From positions 679,971-743,970 of the forward strand of contig JAFMSR010000033.1 in assembly GCA_022818135.1 (NCBI GenBank): a stretch of 64,000 nucleotides of DNA. Reading direction: 5' to 3'. A model generated the notes under the pieces. That model was not told the origin of the DNA. It made no database searches and saw nothing but the letters and a program-made list of their open reading frames with translations. The DNA comes from Saxidomus purpurata. Lineage: Eukaryota > Mollusca > Bivalvia > Venerida > Veneridae. The translations under genes and the position numbers were made by a program. The number at the start of each line of letters is the position of its first letter. The stretch's first letter is position 1. This document shows, piece by piece, positions 37,801 through 49,800 of this stretch.

Positions 37801-40800
37801 AGTGATCTTCCACCAGGCAAGTGGACTTGTACCAAGGTGAGCGATATAGGGCCATCTTGGCCCTCTTCTTTGACATATTTTCTCAAATTGCCTACATGTA
37901 AACCATGATATATTATTATTAAAGAATTAATTACACTAACCATTGGCTGCAAATCGTAAGCATTTCATGTACCAATTTAAAAATCAGCAACAACATTAAA
38001 ACTTATGCTCCGGGCACTCAATATCGACAAACCAGTACAAACGAACATAGGTAACTGCTGAATATCACTCACTTCATTACCGAAGATGATGTGATGATAT
38101 TGTTATTATAACTGATATTTCTCGTATCAGTCACGTTCAGAAACATGCGACTTTGAATAGTGTCAATACCTATATGTTTTAATAAAAAGCAAACCGCAAA
38201 CACATCGCTGTCATGTCAACCGTGATGCACAATCCCCGGAACTTTGGTACTTAATCAAGACGAAAAATTTCATACAAATATTATAAGAGGGAAACTTCAA
38301 CAATAACACGTGTTCTTCTTTATGATTTATATGATTTATAATTATGTTCATCAACGTTTTAGCTGACATTTTAACGCACATTTAGCACGTCTTTTTTAAT
38401 ACAAATATATTTAAATTGTCTGGATTTTTTTCTGCGAAATACAACACAATACGTACCAACAAGTACATCTAGATGATACTGTAACCTATTTGGAGTCGTG
38501 TAACTTCCTCCTGGTGCGGATAAAGATAAAGGGTACCCGCTGACAGTAACGTAACATCGAAACGAAAGGGAGTTGGTAGAATCATAGGCAGTAACGTTGT
38601 ATGCAAAAGTAGCTGTTCGGGTGTAAGCACACTGATTATCGCTGAGTGCAGTACCATCATTGATTGTATAAGCAACACCACTGGCGGCTATATATCCGGA
38701 TCCCGTTTCTGATGATCTTTCCCACCTTATTTTAGTTGTATTTATACTGCCTATAGTCGCTTGACATGTAAGTTGTAACAGATCGCCAACATGGATTTCA
38801 GTTTTGTTTGATAAACTTCCTCCATCTACTATAAGCCCATTTTTCCTCCCTACCAGTAAAGTCATACTTGGCAACACTAGACAAAATATGTTTATATGTG
38901 TTGTAGACATTTACAATCAACATTAAGTGAAGTGACTCTGTTAGCCTAAACAATAGACCTACATCAGCAAGAAATACAACTATCACTGACGGTGATGAAT
39001 ACAAAAAGACAAAGGGTCATAACTCTGTGAAAAAAAATCCGAACAAAACCTGCACATTATGTACAGTTTCATCCAAATCTTGTGAATGGTTTTGGAGATG
39101 AAGCTCACGAAAGAATGTGGTTGCAGACATACTGAATCAAATTCACCCACCTTCAAGGGGTGTGGGTGGGGGCCGGGTATGTAAACATCTTGTAGCCATT
39201 CTTAATTGTCTTAAGAGTTATATTGTAAATTAAAAGAACCAAACCGTATTCTATTAAGTGTTTTTAAATATATACAATACCAACTACATCTCTAAATGGA
39301 AGATATTTCCACAAAGAGTAAAAGTAAATCATATTTATGAATATGTTCTATATAGTCATCAAATTCAAATATAAAATTCCAATGGGTGCACAAAAGATGG
39401 CTAATAAAAACTGTTGGTTTCCTAATCATCCATGGACCATACCGACAGTTTCCTAATCACTTATTTACAATACGGACAGTTTCCAAATCATGCATGTTCC
39501 ACACCCAGTTTCCTTATCATTGATTTACCATGCCGTTAGTTTCCTAATTTTTCGTTTTCCATACCGACAGTTTCCAAATTATTCATTCACTATGCTAGCA
39601 GTTTCCAAAACATTCATTTACCATACCGACAGTTTCCTAATCAATCATGTACTACGCTGTCAGTTCCCTAATCATTCATGTACTATGCAAAGTTTTCCCG
39701 AACATTCATTTACCATACCGACTATTTTCATACCGTCAGTTTCCTAATCATTCATTTCCAATGCCAAAGGTTTCCCAAGCATTCAGTTACCATACCGATA
39801 GTTTTCATACCATCAGTTTCCTAATCATCCATTTACCATACCATCAGTTTCATAATCATTCATTTGTAATGCCAACTGTTTCCCAAACATTCAGTTACCA
39901 TACCGACAGTTTTCATACCATCAATTTCGTAATCATTCATTTACAATACCATCAGTTTCCTAATCATTCATTTACAATGCCAACTGTTTCCCAAACATTC
40001 AGTTACCATACCGACAGTTTCCTAATAATTCATGTAACACACTCTCAGTTTCCTAATCATCCATTTACCATGCCATCAGTTTCATAATCATTCATTTATA
40101 ATGCCAACTGTTTCCCAAACTTTCAGTTACCATACCGACAGTTTTCATACCATCAGTTTCGTAATCATTCATTTACAATACCATCAGTTTCCTAATCATT
40201 CATTTACAATGCCAACTGTTTCCCAAACATTCAGTTACCATACCGACAGTTTCCTAATCATTCATGTAACACACTCTCAGTTCCCTAATAATTCATTTAC
40301 CATGCCAACAGTTTTCCAAACATTTATTTACCATACCAACAGTTTCCTAATCATTCATGTAACACCATGCAGTTCCCTAATCACTATTTTACAATGCCAA
40401 CAGTTTCTAATCATTTATTTACCATACCGACAGTTTCCCAAACATTCATTTACCAACCGACAGTTTCCTTATCATTCATGTATGATGCTCAAAGTTTCTT
40501 ATCATTCATCTACCATACCGACAGTTTCCCAAACATTCATTTACGGTACCGACAGTTTCCTAATTATTCATGTGTGATACCTAAAGTTTCTATTAAATCA
40601 TTTACCATGTCAACAGTTTCCGAAACATTGATTTACCATTTCAACAATTTCCACAACATTCATTTACCATAACCACAGTTTCCTTATCATTCAGGTATGA
40701 TGCCAAAAGTTTCTAATCATTCAATTACCATGTCAACACTTTCCCGAACATTCATTTACCATACCGAAAGTTTCCCTAAGATTCATTTACCATAACGACA

Positions 40801-43800
40801 GTTTCCCAAACATTCATTTACCAAGTTCCCAAACATTCATTTACCATACCGACAGTTTCCCAAACATTCATTTACCAACCGACAGTTTCGTAATCATTCA
40901 TGTATGTTGCTAAAAGTTTACTATCATGCATTTACCATACCGACAATTTCCTAATCATTCATGTATGATACCAAAAGTTGTTATTCAATAATTTACCATG
41001 TCAACAGTTTCCGAAACATTCATTTATCATGTCAACAATTTCCCAAACATTGATTTACCATAACGACAGTTTCCTAATCATTCATGTATGATGCCAAAAG
41101 TTTCTAATCATTCATTTGCCATGTCAAAAGTTTTCCAAGGATTCTTTACCATACCGACAGTTTCCTAAAGATTCATTTACCAATTCCTAAACATTCAGTT
41201 ACCATACCAAGAGTTTCCTAATCATTCATGTATGATGTCAAAAGTTTCTAATCATTCATTAACCATGTCAACAGTTTCCCAAACATTCATTTACAATACC
41301 GACAGATTCGTAATCATTCATGTAACACACTGTCAGTTCCCTAATCACTGTTTTACCATGCCAACAGTTTTCCAAACATTCATTTACCATACCGACAGTT
41401 TCGTAATCATTCATGTAACACACTGTCAGTTCCTTAATCACTGTTTTACCATGCCAACAGTTTCTTAAACATTCATTTACCATACCGACAGTTTCCCAAA
41501 CATTCATTTACCATACCGACAGTTTCCTAATTATTCATGTATGATGCAAAAAGTTTCTAATAATTCATTTACCATATCGACAGTTTCCAAAACATTCATT
41601 TACCATACCGACAGTTTCCTAATTTTTCATGTATGATGCAAACAGTGTCTTATCATTCATTTACCATACCGACAGTTTCCTAAACATTCATTTACCAACC
41701 GACAGTTTCATAATCAATAAAGAACTACGCTGTCAGTTCCCTATTTTTCCCTATTAGTCTGTTCAACAATTTCCAAAACATTCATTTACCATAACGACAG
41801 TTTCCTAATCATTCATGTAACACACTATCACTTCCCTAATCACTGTTTTATCATGCCAACAGTTTCTTAAACATTCATTTATCACACCGACAGTTTCCCA
41901 AACATTCATTTACCATATCGACAGTTTCCTAATTATTCATGTATGATGCCAAAAGTTTCTTATCATTCATTTACCATACTGACAGTTTCTTAAACATTCA
42001 TTTACCATACCGACAGTTTCCTTATCAATCATGAACTACGCTGTCAGTTCCCGAATCATTCATATACCATGCAAACTGTTTCCAAACATTCATTTACCAT
42101 ATCGTCAGTTTCCTAATCATTCATGTATGATACCAAAAGTTTCTTATCATTCATTACCATGTCAACAGTTTCCCAAACATTAATTTGCCATGTCAACAAT
42201 TTCGAAAACATTCATTTACCATAACGACAGTTTCCTAATTTTTCATGTAACACACTGTCAGTTCCTTAATCATTGTTTTACCATGCCAAAAGTTTCTTAA
42301 ACATTCATTTATCACACCGACAGTTTCTCAAACATTCATTCACCATACCGACAGTTTCAAAATAATTCATGTATGATGCCAGAAGTTTCTTATCATTCAT
42401 TTACCATACAGACAGTTTCCTTAACATTCATTTACCAACTGACAGTTTCATAATTAATCATGTACCATGCAAACTGTTTCCAAACATTCATTTACCATAT
42501 CGTCAGTTTCCTAATCATTCATGTATGATACCAAAAGTTTCTAATCATTCATTTACCATGTCAACAGTTTCCCAAACATTCATTTGCCATGTCAACAATT
42601 TCCAAAACATTCATTTACCATAACGACAGTTTCCCAAACATTCATTTACCATATCGACAGTTTCCTAATTATTCATGAATGATGCCAAAAGTTTCTTATC
42701 ATTCATTTATCACACCAACAGTTTCCCAAACATTCATTTACCATACCGACAGTTTCCTAATTATTCATGTATGATGCCAAAAGTTTATTATCAATCATTT
42801 ACCATACCGACAGTTTCCTAAACAATCATTTACCAACCGACAGTTTCCTAATCAATCATGAACTACGCTGTCAGTTCCATAATCATTCATGTACCATGCA
42901 AACTGTTTCTAAACATCCATTTACAATATCGTCAGTTTCCTAATCATTCATGCATGATATCAAAAGTTTCTAATTATTCATTTACCATGTCAACAGTTTC
43001 CCAAACATTCATTTACCATAACGACAGTTTCCTAATTATTCATGTAACACACTGTCAGTTCCCTAATAACTGTTTTACCATGCCAACAGTTTCTTAAACA
43101 TTCATTTATCATACCGACAGTTTCCCAAACATTCATTTACAATATCGACAGTTTCCTTATTATTCATGTATGATGCCAAAAGTTTCTTATCATTCATTTA
43201 CCATACCGACAGTTTCTTAAACATACATTTACCAACCGACAGTTTCCTAATCAATCATGAACTACGCTGTCAGTTCCCTAATCATTCATGTACCATGCAA
43301 ACTGTTTCCAAACATCCATTTACCATTCGTCAGTTTCCTAATCATTCATGTATGATACCAAAAGTTTCTAATTATTCATTTACCATGTCAACAGTTTCCC
43401 AAACATTCATTTGCCATGTCAACAATTTCCAAAACATTCATTTACCATAACGACAGTTTCCTAATTATTCATGTAACACACTGTCAGTTCCCTAATCACT
43501 ATTTTACCATGCCAACAGTTTCCCAAACATTCATTTACAATATCGACAGTTTCGTTATTATTCATGTATGCTGCCAAAAGTTTCTTATCATTCATTTACC
43601 ATACCGACAGTTTCCTAAACATTCATTTACCAACCGAAAGTTTCCTAATCAATCATGAACTACGCTGGCAGTTCCCTAATCATTCATGTGCCATGCAAAC
43701 TGTTTCCAAACATTCATTTACCATATCGTCAGTTTCCTAATCATTCATGTATGATACCAAAAGTTTCTAATCAATCATTTACCATGTCAACAGTTTCCCA

Positions 43801-46800
43801 AATATTCATTTGCCATGTCAACAATTTCCAAAACAATCATTTACCATAACGACAGCTTCCCAAACATTCATTTACCATATCGACAGTTTTCTAATTATTC
43901 ATGTAACACACTGTCAGTTCCCTAATCACTATTTTACCATGCCAACAGTTTCCCAAACATTCATTTACAATATCGACAGTTTCCTTATTATTCATGTATG
44001 CTGCCAAAAGTTTCTAATCAATCATTTACCATGTCAACAGTTTCCCAAATATTCATTTGCCATGTCAACAATTTCCAAAACAATCATTTACCATAACGAC
44101 AGCTTCCCAAACATTCATTTACCATATCGACAGTTTTCTAATTATTCATGTATGATGCCAAAAGTTTCTTATCATTCATTTATCACACCGACAGTTTCCC
44201 AAGCATTCATTTACCATATCGACAGTTTCCTTATTATTCATGTATGATGCCAAAAGTGTCTTATCAATCATTTACCATATCGACAGTTTCCTAAACATTC
44301 ATTTACCAACCGACAGTTTCCTAATCAATCATGAACTACGCTGTCAGTTCCCTAATCAATCATGTACAATGCAAACTATTTCCAAACAACCATTTACCAT
44401 ATCTTCAGTTTCCTTATCATTCATGTATGATACCAAAAGTTTCTAATCATTCATTTACCATGTCAACAGTTTCCCAAACATTCATTTGCCATGTCAACAA
44501 TTTCCAAAACATTCATTTACCATAACGACAGTTTCATCATCATTCATGTAACACACTGTCAGTTCCCTAATCACTATTTTACCATGCCAACACTTTCTTA
44601 AACATTCATTTATTACACCGACAGTTTCCCAAACATTCATTTACCATACATACAGTTCCCCCAAAGATTCATTTACCATACCGACAGTTTCCCAAATATT
44701 CATTTGCCATAACGACAGTTTCCCAAACATTCATTTACCAAGTTCCTAACCATTCATTTACCATACCGACAGTTTCCTAATCATTCCTGTATGATGTCAA
44801 AAGTTTCTAATCATTCATTAACCATGTCAACAGTTTCCCGAACATTCATTTACCATACCGACAGTTTCCCAAACATTCATTTTCCATACCGATAGTTTCT
44901 CAAACTTTCATTTACCATACCGACAGCTTCCCAAACATTCATTTACCATACCGACAGTTTCCCAAACATTCATTTTCCGTACCGACAATTATCTAATAAT
45001 TCATGTATGATGCCAGGAGTTTCTAATCATTCATTTACCATGTCGAGAGTTTCCCAAACATTAATTTATCACGTCAATAGTTTCCTTATTATACATTTAC
45101 CATGCCGTCAGTTTCCTAATCATTTATTTATCATACCGTCAGTTTCCTTATCATTCATGTCCCATACCTTCAGGTTCCTTATCATTCATTTACCATATCA
45201 AAATTTCTTAATCATTCATTTACAATGCCAAAATTTTCCTAATCATTTATTTTCCGCGCCAATAGTCTCCTAATGATTTGTATACCATGCAAACAAAGGT
45301 TATTTTAAAATTTTCTTTCATCAATCAGACGTTCGTTCTTAGCAAAGCGTTTTAAATGAGATGATTCTTATCAGAGTGTTGTCTTCATCTGACGATGCCT
45401 CACTTCTAATGATTACAATATCATATCAGTATTATGTAATACATTAGCTGATAAATATATCTTTAGGTCAACTCACCAAAAACCTCCAGGGTAGCATTTT
45501 GACGAATTGTAGAAGTTTGATCGGAGGTGCTTTCATAAGTAAAGTCACACGAATAAAGTCTGGCATCACTACAATCCATTGTCTGTATACTCATAGTCAA
45601 TTGAAGGTATGGCGGGCTACCACTTTTATCGCCTGACACTAAAAACTCTCTATTATTTGTAATCTGGTCTGATAATTTCGCCTCATCTAATTTGGTAACT
45701 GTGTTTTGTACAAAAGATGCGAAAAGCTGAAACTGGTTGGAACCTGGGTGTGTTTCTCGCTTGATCCTTATCGTATACACTATATTCACATCAATTTCGT
45801 TGACAGAACACCTCATTGTTAATCTCCCTAAGCCTGTATCACCTTTCACAACTCTGTTCGGGGAAGCGGTGAAGTCTATGCCTGTAACTGAAAAACAAGA
45901 AATACCAAGTAACAGTGTGAGTGTTATTATGTATTTCTAAAGTATAATATTCCATTGTATCAATCATTGTCTTCGAAAGAGTTTTGAACAAGTTCAATGT
46001 GCACCACTATTTGCTATTCATTGAAATCAGACTACAATATTACTGGCGTTTTTTTTCCTTTAATTCTATACAACGGATATAGATCTATACTAAACTACGT
46101 TTAAATGGGAGAAATATTTTTGCAATATGAAAACTTCCCCCCGTCCCCTGAGATGAATTGGGGATATTAAAATTCAACGGAGGGGGTTCAATTATAACAG
46201 AACAAATTAACAAAAATAGTATAAAACCGACGGCTCGGGTAATATCAATTCAAACAGGCTATACGAGGCAATATACCCCGTCAAGAATCTATATAACTAA
46301 TAATGTTTAACCCTGAACTATATTCGGACATAAAAGTGACAACGACCCAATGAAACTGTACCGCAGAGGATCTATCCCCATCTTTATCATCTTTATCTTC
46401 ATCTTTATCCAAGTGTTCACATACATTGTTTGTAAACAGTAAATTCAATAATCATCTCAATATATGCAAACCGTTTATCTTTATAAAACTGTTTCTTTAA
46501 ATCAGCAAGTTTTGATGCGTACATAAATTTTATGTTTACTGCCTATCTAAAATATGTGCAGCCAATCTTCTCTGCAAGCACGGCGACCTTTTTTATCTAG
46601 ACTCGGTCCAGCGATCAGATAAACTGGACATCTAATTCCTTTTACACCCTTTGCGTATTCAAACACGATTTCAAATTTATGTGCGTCTTACGTTTTCTCA
46701 CCATTTTACATATACATGTACAAATATAAATGTTATAGAAATAAACAGAAATGCCAAATGAAGGCTTTTTAATTTATCGAAACATATATCGTTTGCAGTT

Positions 46801-49800
46801 TGATAGAAACGATATTGTAAATTTTTCGTTTTGGGGTAAAAATAAGTGTTCCTTATATCCGAATATTCGTTATAACCAGCGTGCGTTATAACATTTTTTA
46901 CATAAACAAAAGAAGATAACATCAGGCCGAAATTTTTTTTTCGTAATATCAGAAGTCGGTATGTTCGGAGTTTAGTGTATACAGGATTCCATGACCTTTA
47001 AACTTGAAAATGTGACTTTGACCTTTAAGGAAGGGGTAATGGACTCCAACGCGACATATCGTCTTCATGCACTTAACATAAATTTTGTTCCACGTTGTGT
47101 CAAAATCCTACAACATATAAGAGCGTTACAATCAAGCCAGACACGAATGTGTGGATATTTACACGGTACGTGACCTTTAAACCTTTGTGTGACCTTGACC
47201 TTAGATGTAGGGCCGCCATGGGCTTTGGAGGCTACACGTCGTCTTCATGTGATGAATTTTTGTGAGATGATCTTTCTGAGAGGATTTAGGCAAACTGTGG
47301 ATCTCCTTGCAGTCTGACAATGTATTTAACTCATAAAGTTCGATGTATTGGCGCAACAATGATCCTGCTAGATTTTTATATCCTGATTTTCCTTGCTTGA
47401 AAACTAGGAATCTTCCGCAGGATTTTTCTGTTAAGGGTCCCCAACTGCAAGGATAAACCTGTATTCCTATAGTCTTGAAATATGCCTTGAAGAGAAAAGC
47501 TGAGATTATTCAGTGATCGTCCTCCAAGCATAGATATTTCGTCGAGTTTTGAATATGTTGTTTTAAATGTTTTTTCTGGGCTAGGTTTCCTGTAGTCGAT
47601 CTATTATTGAGATTGTTTAAGTGGAAGAGCAAATGCTGAATGCAGAGTGTTCCATTGATGTTAGCTGCATCCTAGCCTTTTGAGGCAGTGAAAAGATCTG
47701 TTTTCCAGGGCAGCTCAAAGCTCGAATGAGACTTTGATAAATGGTATTCATCTGGTCTGCTTTCCACCAACACAACCACCAGGAAGACATAAACTGGCAA
47801 TGGTGACTGATGAGATAAGCTGGTGTCAACTTCCTATAAATTGATATAACAGTCTCTGCTTTTCATTCAATGATGTAACCTTTTAGTAGAAGAAATAATC
47901 ATCATATTTGACTGTAATAGTTGTAGTTAATGAAAATGACTGGCCTGATTGTTAACATGATTTCAATTTGTCACAAGTTGTGTTTTCAGGATCTAAATAT
48001 GATAAAGTTTTATCAGGGGCAGTGGTGTTATTTTCTTGATTGTTCTGTTTAGTGTGTCTATAAATTGCCTCATTGATATATCTTCATCAAACTTTTCTAG
48101 ATGAGATGGTAATAATATGTTTTATTAAGTCCGGTTCTATCCAGTCAAGCACTGCACAGGATCACAGAGAGTTATCTAAAATTTGCATGCTTTGCTGACA
48201 CTTTTGTTGGGCGAGGGATTATCTGAAAATATGTATAGACCCCAGTTGGGAATAGTGTTGGAAATGCTATCGATTTCGAGTGTTTGCTGGTGTTTGTTTC
48301 TGACCCTCAGCAGGGGCCAACTACAGCAACTCATTGATCTCAATTTCGACACCGACTACTGGATGAATATATGTATCTGAGTTTACACTGCGAAAACTGT
48401 AGTAGGGTAAGGAATTCGGAGGGATTTCCGTGCTGAAACTCATTTTCACTGTTAATAAGAGTTTCAATGTTATTATAGAATCATTTTAAGTTTTCTGTGT
48501 ATCATGCTTGTGGTTGCATTGTTGCACTCATAATCACTAATGACTTTCAGGATAAGTTCAGTAAAAATGTGTTTTCATTCATATTCTGAGTTTGTTCATC
48601 AGGTTCAGTTTTGACATATGCTGCATTCTAGAGTTCAGGATTTTCCTCTTGACTGACTGACTGACTGCTAATCTGCAGGGAAAGTACATCTTTGAAAAAT
48701 GCATCGTTATTTTTCAAATATGGTTCAAAGCGCTATTTACATAGTTGTATCTTATTTACACTTAGAGTACAAGATTCTTATCAGTTGGTCTTCATGTCAG
48801 TGCAAGAGTGATAATCTGACTTTCAGACGATCGTCTTGGTAAATACATGTACGTGTTGATTGTATTAACACTTTTATATAAAAGTCGAAAACAACATGTG
48901 CAGATATACGGTAAACCTCCTTTAATAAGAGTATGAAATTCAAAAATAAGACTTTCATTGTTCCTGAGAACTGTTACTGCTCTACTTGTGTGATACAGTT
49001 CTGATAATGTTATCATTAATTAGATTTATTAAGAAACAAATATTCTTATAGATATTTATTTACTTGTCATTCTTTAAATCATTTTGCAAAATTATGTTTA
49101 AACAGGTGTCTAAGTCCTTGTTATTGACTTGATGTATGCACGTTTATACCTTTTTGGCTGATACTAATCGAATTCCATCTGACATTTTAGTTTTTTACAG
49201 TGCTGGCTTTCCCAGTTTTCTTCTTAATCATCATATCCTTAGAAAATCATTATTTGAATTTAACTATGACCAGTCCTTTCTTCTGTGACATCTTAATACC
49301 ATATTTATATTATATGCAGTAAATCGCAGCTCAGGAATGTACTCATGTACTTTATATGTCACAATATTTATACAGTTTTTGTTTTAATTTCAACTATGCT
49401 GTTTGCATGTTCTTAAGACAATCACAAATTACTAGCTGTTTTTCTTTGTGTGTGACAACTCGTTTTTTCGAGGTTGTTTACTGCTGTTTTAATTTAGCTC
49501 ACCTGGCTCAAAGTGCCAGAGTGAGCTATAAGGATCGCTTCCCGTCCGTCTACGTCCGTTGACATTTTGTCTGGTTACCATGGCAACGGAACAGCAAACT
49601 TTAAAAATCTTCTTCTCAAGAACAGGAAAGCCTAGAGCTCAGATATTTGTCATCACCTAGTAAACCTCTACCAAAAGTGTTCAAATTATGAGCCCCCAGT
49701 CAAAATTGTCCCCGCACGGGGTACACTTGTTTTTGCATAGACTTTATAGGAACATTTAAAAAATCGACTTCTCTGAAACAACAAGTCTTATATAGAGCTT

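Noticed and set aside
39490..45273. Long periodic frames (PTVSQTFIYHTDSF type, up to 158 codons) on both strands
   Set aside because: They follow the 31-base satellite (93 bases equals 31 codons), lie wholly in the intron between gene B's two Ig exons and occur in both orientations. No independent start, splice or domain evidence.
39405..45293. CRISPR-like array
   Set aside because: The repeats are directly adjacent variants of one ~31-base unit without unique spacers, in a eukaryotic intron. It is a satellite.
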